From Nitrospirota bacterium (lineage in GTDB: Bacteria > Nitrospirota > CAKKRA01 > 9FT-COMBO-42-15): a stretch of DNA of 6,942 bases. Position numbers and translations under genes: made by a program. The stretch spans positions 4,366 through 11,307 of the forward strand of contig JAHFEP010000086.1 in NCBI GenBank assembly GCA_023248415.1, given 5' to 3'. Shown piece by piece: positions 1 to 5,554 of this stretch. A model generated the notes under the pieces. It was not told the origin of the DNA. It saw only the letters and a list, made by a program, of their open reading frames with translations, and made no database searches. Within the stretch, counting starts at the first letter, position 1. Each line of letters opens with the position of its first letter.

Positions 1-317
1 ATTTGATAATTATATCAAGTGCGCCTGATACAGGAAATTCGGAAAGGGCGCTTTCTCTTGCTGAGAGTGTAAAAGAGGATGGCAATAGTATAACCCTTTT
101 TTTCATTCAGGATGGCGTGAGGGCTGCTGTTAATAAAGAAGCGGCTCTGCTTAACAGACTTATAAGCTCCGGTGTAATATGTTATGTGCTTGATGAAGAT
201 TTAAGAATGAGGGGTTTTGAGAAAGACTTGCTTTTACCAAAAGCAGAGATCTCTGGCTATAATGAATTAGTAGAATTGATGGGAACAGAGGGCGTTTCAA
301 CACTTGGCGCTTTTTAA
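1..317 (+). CDS. DsrE/DsrH (TusB-like) family sulfur-relay protein, 5'-truncated by window edge
   Basis: The C-terminal 104 residues or so of a small protein with the DsrE/TusBCD fold, a family that passes sulfane sulfur between carriers in the cytoplasm or serves as a subunit of such relays. The visible N-terminus reads IIISSAPDTG, followed by FIQDGV (about residues 34-39) and YVLDEDLRMRG (61-71). The last two match the LLQDGV and YxLxEDxxxRG signatures I know from DsrH/TusB. By my alignment the position of the DsrE/TusD catalytic cysteine is not a cysteine here; the only cysteine is at residue 60, beside the motif. A TTG at position 3 could be read as a start, but similar proteins have a few residues before the first beta strand and no ribosome site is visible, so the true start probably lies just outside the window. 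The SQR-like gene follows on the same strand after 106 bases, fitting a sulfur-metabolism pair. The family call is firm; the subfamily is less so. Confidence 0.75.
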   Translation, partial: LIIISSAPDTGNSERALSLAESVKEDGNSITLFFIQDGVRAAVNKEAALLNRLISSGVICYVLDEDLRMRGFEKDLLLPKAEISGYNELVELMGTEGVSTLGAF

Positions 318-338
318 AGACATTCTATAAGAATGTCT
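318..338. repeat. Perfect 8-bp inverted repeat directly after the stop codon
   Basis: AGACATTC and GAATGTCT are exact reverse complements separated by TATAA, starting on the base after the TAA stop of the DsrE-like gene. As RNA this gives an 8-bp stem with a 5-nt loop. No T-tract follows, so it is a poor intrinsic terminator. It could be a processing or stability hairpin between the two genes, or a protein-binding site. The pairing is seen in the sequence; the role is unknown. Confidence 0.5.
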
Positions 339-374
339 GATTACACAGATTACAAAGGGAGATTACACAGATTA
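339..374. repeat. Tandem direct repeat of GATTACACAGATTA
   Basis: The 14-mer GATTACACAGATTA occurs at 339-352 and again exactly at 361-374, a period of 22 bp with ACAAAGGG-type spacer between. The unit itself contains a near-repeat (GATTACA / GATTA). Intergenic sequences of this type (combinations of 'gattacacagatt') are, from memory, scattered through many bacterial genomes, so this may be a copy of a dispersed intergenic repeat rather than a site specific to this operon. It lies between the DsrE-like gene and the SQR-like gene and directly abuts the 318-338 hairpin. Confidence 0.6.
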
Positions 375-423
375 ATAAAAAAAGACACATCTATTATTGA
401 TTTAGTCTTCAGAGGAGGCAAAT

Positions 424-1572
424 ATGGCAGGCAGGACTATTTGTATCTTAGGCGGTGGCAGCGGAGGGCTGGTTGTTGCAAATAAGCTAAGAAATGCCCT
501 CGGAGCTGAACATAAAATTATTCTAATTGATAAACTTAGCTACCATCTTTTCAATCCATCTCTTCTATGGCTGATGGTCGGCTGGAGAAGGCCAGAGCAG
601 ATGAAGAGAGACCTTGGCCTCTTAAAGAGAAAAGGCATTGATTTTGTCCAGGAAGAGGTTGCCGGCATTGACTTTAATAAGCAGGTTGTTAAAACAAATA
701 CACAGGATATAAATTATGACTATCTTGTTATCAGCCTTGGCGCAGATTTATATCCTGAAAGAATAGCTGGTTTTAAGGAAGGGGCATACAACCTTTATCA
801 GCTTTCAGATGTTATAAGGCTCAGAGACGACCTCGCCAATTTTAAAGGCGACAAGGCTGTTGTAATGGTAAGCTCAATACCCTTTAAATGCCCTGCTGCG
901 CCTTATGAGGCAGCGCTGCTTCTGAATGCCTACTTTAAAGGGCAGAAAAAAAGTGTTCAGGTGCAGGTTGTGTCTCCTGAGCCTCAGCCAATGCCTGTTG
1001 CAGGACCTGTTGTTGGAAGTCATGTTGCCTCTCTTCTTAATATGAGCGGTATCCAATATATGCCGAATACAACTGTTAAGGCAATTAAGGCAGATAAGAA
1101 GGAACTGGAGACTGCTGATGGAAAGAATATCCCTTTTGATATGCTTGTTGGTGTTCCCTCGCATGGCGCGCCTGCTGTAATAAAAAATTCATCTATTGCT
1201 GCTGAAACAGGCTGGATACCTGTAAATGCAAGAAGTCTCCAGACAAAGATTGAGAATGTCTATGCTATTGGCGATGTTACTACTATTCCTCTGGCATCAG
1301 GGAAGCCCCTGCCTAAGGCAGGTGTATTTGCGCATTTAGAGGCAGAGGTGGTTGCGCACAATATTGCAGCAAAGATTAAGAATCAGCCTGCTGTTAATGA
1401 ATTTAATGGAGACGGCTACTGCTTTGTTGAATTAGGCGATGGAAGGGCTGGATTTGCTAAAGGGAATTTTTATGCAGAGCCAGCGCCGTCAGTATCCCTG
1501 TGGAGGCCCGGAAGGCACTGGCATATCGGCAAGGTATTATTTGAGAAATGGTGGCTGTGGAAGTGGTTTTAG
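424..1572 (+). CDS. Sulfide:quinone oxidoreductase-like NAD(P)/FAD-dependent oxidoreductase
   Basis: A 382-aa flavoprotein of the two-dinucleotide-fold family that includes sulfide:quinone reductase (SQR) and flavocytochrome c sulfide dehydrogenase. SQR oxidises sulfide to sulfane sulfur and passes electrons to the quinone pool at the membrane. The N-terminal FAD site is ILGGGSGG (residues 8-15, GxGxxG) and the second FAD-contacting motif is YAIGDVT (280-286). PFKCPAAPYE (153-162) places Cys156 where SQRs carry a redox cysteine, and GYCFVELGDG (331-340) supplies Cys333. The only other cysteine, Cys7, lies in the first beta strand, so one of the three classical SQR cysteines appears to be missing. 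The tail is rich in tryptophan (about 360-382, ending WWLWKWF), fitting peripheral membrane or quinone-site attachment. AGGAGG at 413-418 is five bases from the ATG. Length is slightly below the usual 400-430. A related quinone- or NADH-linked oxidoreductase with another substrate remains possible. Confidence 0.8.
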   Translation: MAGRTICILGGGSGGLVVANKLRNALGAEHKIILIDKLSYHLFNPSLLWLMVGWRRPEQMKRDLGLLKRKGIDFVQEEVAGIDFNKQVVKTNTQDINYDYLVISLGADLYPERIAGFKEGAYNLYQLSDVIRLRDDLANFKGDKAVVMVSSIPFKCPAAPYEAALLLNAYFKGQKKSVQVQVVSPEPQPMPVAGPVVGSHVASLLNMSGIQYMPNTTVKAIKADKKELETADGKNIPFDMLVGVPSHGAPAVIKNSSIAAETGWIPVNARSLQTKIENVYAIGDVTTIPLASGKPLPKAGVFAHLEAEVVAHNIAAKIKNQPAVNEFNGDGYCFVELGDGRAGFAKGNFYAEPAPSVSLWRPGRHWHIGKVLFEKWWLWKWF

Positions 1573-2403
1573 TTATATCTTCCTTGCCTCAAGCCATCCC
1601 CAGTCAAAATATCTCATCATGCAATCAGCGCACTTTCTCCACATCACGCTGCGGACATTGAGTATTTCACTGCCAATGTAATCAACATTGAAAAAACCAT
1701 CGTCAACAGCAATGCCGCCACTTTTTACCTTTTTGCCTTTATAAACAGAATACACACCAAGAAGGCCGCCTGCAATCTTTACATCAAACTTTTCCTTTGC
1801 CCTTTTTGCCTCGTCAGATGCCTCTGCGCATATAATCTTTACATCCTTTTCCTGTAATGCAAAATAGAGCCTCTTAACAACAATCTTTGGCATGTTTACC
1901 ATCCTTACCCTCTTTGATCTTCTTACTGCCTCTTCTATTGCATCAAGTCCATCCTCTGGATCATACAACGTCATTATGTTTAATACATCCATCTCTTCAA
2001 GATACATGATATCCCTGTGCATATCCATTATGCACCTTGCGCACTTAGAAAAATCAATAGAGCCGATATTTACAATCCCTGACTCATCCCACCACACATG
2101 AAAAATAGAGTTTCTTAAAAAGACCTCCCCCTTTTCAACAACCTTGCCTTTATATGTCCCTTTCATCTCTACAGATGTAAAGCAGACCTGACCGAGCTCT
2201 GCAATCTCCTCTGGTATCTCATCTGTCTTATTGTGATGAATTTTGACTTTCTTGTCTTTCAAAAGGGGTTTTAATTGAATTATTAAATTATAGGGAAGGT
2301 TTATCAGTTCAACCTCATTAGATGCGGCAATCCCTTCTTTTATTGCCTTTATTCCATTTTCTATCTCAAATATCTCATCAACCTTTGCCTCAAGTAAGGC
2401 CAT
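1573..2403 (-). CDS. Unknown protein with two tandem homologous halves, each ending in CxxC
   Basis: A 276-aa protein I cannot assign. It is an internal duplication: residues 15-37 (ENGIKAIKEG...ELINLP) align with 150-172 (EDGLDAIEEA...RMVNMP), followed by KDKKVKIHH and EKDVKIICA at 49-57 and 185-193, a YKGK segment (84-87 and 221-224), and a closing motif KCARC (120-124) or KCADC (257-261) followed by an aromatic-rich helix and LE. The two CxxC pairs could bind one metal or cluster, or be redox-active. The helix-LP-helix-VKI pattern recalls the PLD-like sensor domain of TrmB-type regulators, but there is no DNA-binding domain, so this is only a hint. No signal peptide or membrane segment is evident, so it is probably cytoplasmic. 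AAGGAG lies 10 bases before the ATG, and a promoter lies upstream. It sits downstream of the helicase on the same strand and runs head-on into the SQR-like gene with stop codons touching. Confidence 0.85.
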   Translation of the reverse strand: MALLEAKVDEIFEIENGIKAIKEGIAASNEVELINLPYNLIIQLKPLLKDKKVKIHHNKTDEIPEEIAELGQVCFTSVEMKGTYKGKVVEKGEVFLRNSIFHVWWDESGIVNIGSIDFSKCARCIMDMHRDIMYLEEMDVLNIMTLYDPEDGLDAIEEAVRRSKRVRMVNMPKIVVKRLYFALQEKDVKIICAEASDEAKRAKEKFDVKIAGGLLGVYSVYKGKKVKSGGIAVDDGFFNVDYIGSEILNVRSVMWRKCADCMMRYFDWGWLEARKI

Positions 2404-2424
2404 TAAAAACTGACTCCTTATCCA

Positions 2425-2445
2425 GAATTAGCCTCTGGCTAAATC
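2425..2445 (-). promoter_or_regulatory. Inverted repeat in the leader of the CxxC-duplication gene
   Basis: TTAGCC and GGCTAA (2428-2433 and 2437-2442) are perfect inverted repeats around a 3-nt loop, extended by two more pairs on each side after one A:A mismatch. It lies inside the predicted 5' leader, a few bases upstream of the ribosome site at 2414-2419. An alternative stem, CCAGA (2422-2426) with TCTGG (2434-2438), shares the bases and cannot form at the same time. It could be a repressor operator or an mRNA structure affecting translation start. The pairing is seen; the function is inference. Confidence 0.4.
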
Positions 2446-2470
2446 TATCTGACAATTTAATATTATAATT

Positions 2471-2498
2471 ATTATAACTTAAAAAGAGAGAATCACAA
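2471..2498 (-). promoter_or_regulatory. Predicted sigma70-type promoter for the CxxC-duplication gene
   Basis: Read on the minus strand: TTGTGA (-35, 2493-2498), 16-bp spacer, TATAAT (-10, 2471-2476, perfect consensus). The predicted start near 2464 gives a leader of about 60 nt that contains the inverted repeat and the ribosome site. A second TATAAT lies at 2462-2467 but lacks a good -35. This suggests the gene can be transcribed independently of the helicase upstream. Confidence 0.5.
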
Positions 2499-2508
2499 AG
2501 GGCTTTTT

Positions 2509-4509
2509 CTAAAGCTCCTCGTGGCTGACTGCTATCTGCCACTTTTCATAGGAGTCCTTTGGAAGCTCCTGAATAAATTCGGATGGTTTTAATATTACGC
2601 TCCCGACATTATACCTTGTTGTAAGGATGGGATAGGTAATATAGAGGTCTGTCTTTGCCCTTGTTGCTGCAACATAAAAGAGCCGGCGCTCCTCTTCCAT
2701 TGCATCTTCATTGCCGTAGCTTCGGGATATGGGAAAGTTTCCCTCTGCTGCCCATATAATAAATACAACCTTCCACTCAAGCCCTTTTGCCCTGTGCACA
2801 GTGGTTAATGTTACTGCCTGCTTTTCTCCAATATCGCCAACCAAAATCTCCTCTGCCTTAATACCTTCCTGAAGCGCTATCTCACTTAAAAATTTATTAA
2901 GGGAGTCATACTGAATAGCAAAATTTGAAAGCTCCTCAAGGTCTCCAGCCCTGTCATAATAGTTTGTATATGCTGCCTGAAGATATTTGGAGTACCCTTC
3001 CTCTATGACCGTTCTTATCATTTCTGCGGGGTTTTCTTGTATGGATGGATGTGATAGCCTCTCCATCCTGCGATAAAACTCTGGCCACGCTTCTTTCGCC
3101 CCTCTTGGCAGGAGGTGATATATCTTGTCTGAGATTAGTGCAGAAAGGGGATTGGCAGTTTTTGATATTTCATCCCAAATATTTGATGCAGTCTTTGAAC
3201 CTATGCCAACATTTAATTTTAATATCCTCTTTGCAGATAATTCATCAAATTGATTATGGACAAACCTTAGATGTGCAATGACATCCTTTATATGCGCCTG
3301 CTCAAAAAACCTCAGTCCAGAGCGTATTTCAAATGGGATATTCCTTTTTGTAAGCTCCATCTGAAGCTCTACAGAATGGTAATGCGCCCTGTAAAGAATA
3401 GCTATTTCATTTAATGAATAGCCCTCATCAACAAGCTCTACTATCCTCTGAGCTACAAATTCTGCCTGCTGGTGTGCGCTATTAAGGGGTATAACTGCTG
3501 GCAATGTGCCATTTGACTTTATGCTGTGCAGTTCCTTTGGGAATTGACGCAGATTATGTTTTATGCTTTCATTGGCAAGATGGAGTATCTGTGGTGTGCT
3601 TCTGTAATTAGTCTCAAGCTTAAAGACCTTTGCATCAGGATAGCGCTCTTTAAATTCAAGGATATTTTTAAACTCTGCGCCTCTGAAAGAGTATATGCTC
3701 TGGGCATCGTCGCCTACTACCATAAGATTCTTGTGATGGCCTGCCATCTCGTCAATGATATCTGACTGGAGCTTGTTTGTATCCTGAAACTCATCAACAA
3801 GGATATGCTGAAATAACATTGATAGATGTTCCTTGATCTTTGGTTCTTCTTTTAAGAGCCTGTGCCAGTTCAATAAAAGGTCGTCAAAATCCATAAGGTT
3901 TGCCTTTGCCTTTTTAGCCTTATAGTTTTTAAGCGCCTTTTCAATCTCTGGTATTATCTCCTCAAAATAGGGATACTGCTCAAGGATTGTATCAGCAATT
4001 TCTTTTTCGCAGTTTACTGAAAGGCTTCCAATATCCTCTAATATGCCTGCCTTTGGAAATCTTACAGTCTTTGTGTCAATGCCTGATTCAACAATGCAGT
4101 CAGAAATCAGGTCTTTTGCATCTTCATTATCAAGGATTGTAAAATTAGATTCATAGCCGATTGCCTTTGCGTATTTGCGCAAAACCATATTTCCAATATG
4201 ATGAAATGTGCCGCCCCATATACCTTTTAATTCTCCTGTAAGGAGCATCTCCACCCTCTGGAGCATCTCTCTTGCTGCACGGTTCGTGAAAGTAACAATA
4301 AGTATCCTTGATAAATCAATGCCATTCTCAATAAGATATGCAACACGGTATGTCAGTGTCCTTGTCTTACCGCTTCCAGCGCCAGCAAGCACAAGCAGTG
4401 GGCCGTCGCCTGCTGTAACAGCAGCATACTGCTGTTCGTTCAGTTCCTTCTTATAGTCAATGGAAGTCTTCAGTGGATGTTTTTCGGTTTTCAGGATATA
4501 TTGTTTCAT
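2509..4509 (-). CDS. UvrD/Rep/PcrA-type superfamily 1A DNA helicase
   Basis: A 666-aa ATP-dependent 3'-5' DNA helicase of the UvrD/Rep/PcrA group, which unwinds DNA in repair, replication restart and removal of bound proteins. All core motifs are intact: Q motif LNEQQ (23-27), Walker A AGAGSGKT (42-49), Ia TFTNRAA (73-79), motif II VDEFQDT (238-244), motif III GDDAQSIYSFRGA (266-278), motif IV NYRST (301-305), motif V TVHRAKGLEW (570-579), motif VI RRLFYVAATRAK (608-619). It ends soon after FIQEL (645-649). At this length it is close to Rep (about 670) and shorter than PcrA/UvrD (about 720-740), so the C-terminal Tudor-like RNA-polymerase-binding tail is missing or minimal. The ATG at 4509 is chosen over a TTG at 4515 because the predicted transcript starts near 4513. 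Which of uvrD, pcrA or rep is the ortholog cannot be settled here. It is divergent from tetR. Confidence 0.95.
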   Translation of the reverse strand: MKQYILKTEKHPLKTSIDYKKELNEQQYAAVTAGDGPLLVLAGAGSGKTRTLTYRVAYLIENGIDLSRILIVTFTNRAAREMLQRVEMLLTGELKGIWGGTFHHIGNMVLRKYAKAIGYESNFTILDNEDAKDLISDCIVESGIDTKTVRFPKAGILEDIGSLSVNCEKEIADTILEQYPYFEEIIPEIEKALKNYKAKKAKANLMDFDDLLLNWHRLLKEEPKIKEHLSMLFQHILVDEFQDTNKLQSDIIDEMAGHHKNLMVVGDDAQSIYSFRGAEFKNILEFKERYPDAKVFKLETNYRSTPQILHLANESIKHNLRQFPKELHSIKSNGTLPAVIPLNSAHQQAEFVAQRIVELVDEGYSLNEIAILYRAHYHSVELQMELTKRNIPFEIRSGLRFFEQAHIKDVIAHLRFVHNQFDELSAKRILKLNVGIGSKTASNIWDEISKTANPLSALISDKIYHLLPRGAKEAWPEFYRRMERLSHPSIQENPAEMIRTVIEEGYSKYLQAAYTNYYDRAGDLEELSNFAIQYDSLNKFLSEIALQEGIKAEEILVGDIGEKQAVTLTTVHRAKGLEWKVVFIIWAAEGNFPISRSYGNEDAMEEERRLFYVAATRAKTDLYITYPILTTRYNVGSVILKPSEFIQELPKDSYEKWQIAVSHEEL

Positions 4510-4519
4510 GTTCAAACAA

Positions 4520-4547
4520 AGTATACGATTTTATATCCCAATGTCAA
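4520..4547 (-). promoter_or_regulatory. Near-consensus promoter of the helicase, predicting a leaderless mRNA
   Basis: On the minus strand: TTGACA (4542-4547, perfect -35), 16-bp spacer, TATACT (-10, 4520-4525). Only 10 bases separate the -10 box from the ATG at 4509, so transcription should start near 4513 and leave a leader of about 4 nt. No Shine-Dalgarno sequence precedes the ATG, which agrees with leaderless translation. Confidence 0.65.
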
Positions 4548-4577
4548 GGCAAGAAATCGGCAAGGCCAATTTTCTCC

Positions 4578-4606
4578 TTGACTTCAATTATTTTTAGACA
4601 TAAGAT
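4578..4606 (+). promoter_or_regulatory. Predicted promoter of the tetR gene
   Basis: TTGACT (-35, 4578-4583), 17-bp spacer, TAAGAT (-10, 4601-4606). The predicted start near 4613 falls inside the operator-like sequence at 4610-4627, which is the usual layout for autorepression by a TetR protein. The leader to the ATG at 4638 would be about 25 nt. Confidence 0.6.
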
Positions 4607-4609
4607 TAC

Positions 4610-4627
4610 ATACCAAACGGTCGGTTT
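4610..4627. promoter_or_regulatory. Operator-like site O1 for the TetR regulator
   Basis: ATACCAAACGGTCGGTTT is an imperfect version of the palindrome AAACCGACCGGTCGGTTT: the right half is intact and the left half matches at 5 of 8 positions. It begins three bases after the tetR -10 box and covers the predicted start. ACCAAA plus GGTCGGTTT recur in the same order at 5245-5261 in front of the next gene and I found them nowhere else in the window, supporting a specific regulator site. Binding by the adjacent TetR protein is inferred. Confidence 0.6.
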
Positions 4628-4637
4628 TTAGGGTGAT

Positions 4638-5225
4638 ATGGGGAAAAAAGGAGAAAAGACAAGAACAGAGATACTTGATGCAGCTCTAAAGCTATTTTCA
4701 AAGAAGGGCTTTAGTAAGACATCGGTATCAGAACTGTTGAATGAGACAAATATTACAAAGGGCGGCCTTTACTGGCATTTTGATAATAAGGACGCCATCG
4801 GCCTTGCAGTAATTCAGACAATAAAAGAAACATGGCTGCCTCATATACTTTATGGAGTGGAAGATGAAAAGGATTTAAAGAAAAAAATACTTAGAATAGT
4901 TGAAAACAGGATAATTATGGGTAAATCAGAAGAGTCCGCCTCATCTCTGTTCATCATGCTGACAACTGAGGCCTTTCAGTTAGAGCAAGGTTTTAGAAAA
5001 GAGCTGATGGATATCTTTAGTAAGTGGAGAGATGCTATAGCTAAGATAATTGAGGATGGGATTAAGAAAAGGCTTATTAGAAAGGAGGTGGATTCAAAAA
5101 CAATGGCAACTACAATAATAGGCGCTATTGAGGGGACACTGCTGCTTTCGCAGTTAAATAAAAAGGCATCGGATGATGAAGTGTTTGATAGCATTAACAG
5201 ATTGGTTAAAGGCATATTTATTTAA
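4638..5225 (+). CDS. TetR/AcrR-family transcriptional regulator
   Basis: A 195-aa one-component repressor. The N-terminus TRTEILDAALKLFSKKGF (8-25) is the typical first helices, and the helix-turn-helix spans about 28-47 (SVSELLNETNITKGGLYWHF), ending in the family's characteristic G-LYWHF followed by KD. The C-terminal ligand-binding and dimer region (about 55-195) is all-helical and too variable to name a ligand; it has no cysteine-based sensor, indeed no cysteine at all. The ribosome site is weak (AGGG, 4630-4633, four bases before the ATG). The gene is divergent from the helicase and followed after 52 bases by a DUF2892 gene on the same strand. Matching operator-like sites precede both tetR and that gene, so it probably represses itself and the downstream unit. 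The effector is unknown. Confidence 0.92.
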   Translation: MGKKGEKTRTEILDAALKLFSKKGFSKTSVSELLNETNITKGGLYWHFDNKDAIGLAVIQTIKETWLPHILYGVEDEKDLKKKILRIVENRIIMGKSEESASSLFIMLTTEAFQLEQGFRKELMDIFSKWRDAIAKIIEDGIKKRLIRKEVDSKTMATTIIGAIEGTLLLSQLNKKASDDEVFDSINRLVKGIFI

Positions 5226-5236
5226 AAAAATTAATC

Positions 5237-5261
5237 TATAACAAACCAAAATGGTCGGTTT
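5237..5261 (+). promoter_or_regulatory. Operator-like site O2 with an adjoining -10-like box, before the DUF2892 gene
   Basis: AAACCAAAATGGTCGGTTT (5243-5261) repeats the core of the site in front of tetR: ACCAAA, then one extra base relative to O1, then an identical GGTCGGTTT. TATAAC (5237-5242) touches its left end, much as TAAGAT precedes O1, but no convincing -35 box lies at the right distance. The DUF2892 gene may thus have an internal, TetR-controlled promoter or only read-through from tetR. The sequence match is seen; the regulation is inferred. Confidence 0.5.
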
Positions 5262-5263
5262 GC

Positions 5264-5271
5264 AAAGGAGG
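5264..5271 (+). promoter_or_regulatory. Strong Shine-Dalgarno that fixes the DUF2892 start at 5278
   Basis: AAAGGAGG sits six bases before the ATG at 5278. An in-frame ATG at 5251 would add nine residues, but it lies inside the operator-like site O2 and has no ribosome site, so the 78-aa reading is preferred. Confidence 0.8.
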
Positions 5272-5277
5272 TTTAAA

Positions 5278-5514
5278 ATGAATATCAAGAGGGTTGGCAC
5301 AGCGTACAGAATGTTATTTCTTTTTATATCAGGAGTAATCTTGCTGGGTATTTGGTTAACTGGTTTTAATAAAGCACATTGGGTTTTATATATTCCTGTG
5401 GTATCATTAACCTTTGCCGGAATCAGCGGCATCTGTCCGGGTCTTATATTTTGGAGAATGTTTGGTTTTAAGGATGAGCCGCTTCGCTGTAATCCGTCTA
5501 ATGCTGAAGATTAA
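5278..5514 (+). CDS. Small DUF2892 (YgaP-like transmembrane domain) inner-membrane protein
   Basis: A 78-aa protein with two predicted membrane helices (about 11-30, MLFLFISGVILLGIWLTGF region, and 35-56, WVLYIPVVSLTFAG region), a basic N-terminus (NIKRVGTAYR) and an acidic soluble tail ending NPSNAED. The NxxRxGTxxR start and GxCPG at 51-55 (Cys53-Pro54) are the marks of DUF2892. In E. coli this type of membrane segment is attached to a rhodanese domain in YgaP; here it stands alone, as in many bacteria. A further cysteine lies in the tail (Cys71). The role of stand-alone DUF2892 proteins is not established; a link to sulfur transfer is suggested only by YgaP and by the SQR/DsrE genes elsewhere in the window. 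It lies between tetR and a DUF362 gene and is probably under the TetR regulator through site O2. Confidence 0.8.
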   Translation: MNIKRVGTAYRMLFLFISGVILLGIWLTGFNKAHWVLYIPVVSLTFAGISGICPGLIFWRMFGFKDEPLRCNPSNAED

Positions 5515-5554
5515 GATTTATTCATTTTTTATTTACATGAGGATTCGGCTTGCA

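Noticed and set aside
874..1164. Antisense open frame of 96 codons within the SQR-like gene
   Set aside because: It is fully inside a well-supported gene on the other strand, has no recognisable motif and an unnatural composition rich in Arg, His and Asn from reverse reading.
1528..1588. GGCAAGG and CCTTGCC inverted repeat across the convergent stop codons as a bidirectional terminator
   Set aside because: The 7-bp arms are 47 bases apart and no T-tract follows on either strand; it is probably chance.
1439..1681. Plus-strand open frame spanning the SQR end and the convergent gene
   Set aside because: It is an out-of-frame overlap of two real genes with no ribosome site and no family resemblance.
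1892..2101. Plus-strand open frame within the CxxC-duplication gene
   Set aside because: It is an antisense shadow with Ser/Ile-rich low-information sequence.
2502..2515. GCTTT-TTCT-AAAGC hairpin at the helicase stop as a terminator
   Set aside because: The stem is only 5 bp, it overlaps the stop codon and no U-run follows in the direction of transcription.
4510..4515. TTG two codons upstream as the helicase start
   Set aside because: The predicted transcription start is near 4513, so the TTG would not be in the mRNA, and the ATG at 4509 is a better start codon.
5251..5277. Upstream ATG that would lengthen the DUF2892 protein by nine residues
   Set aside because: It lies inside the operator-like site and has no ribosome site, whereas the ATG at 5278 has AAAGGAGG at ideal spacing.
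4976..5432. Minus-strand open frames over tetR and the DUF2892 gene
   Set aside because: Both overlap strongly supported plus-strand genes and show no motif or ribosome site.
5414..5536. The longer upstream part of the frame that ends in the possible microprotein
   Set aside because: It overlaps the DUF2892 coding region out of frame and has no ribosome site or motif; only the cysteine-bearing 3' part is retained as a weak candidate.
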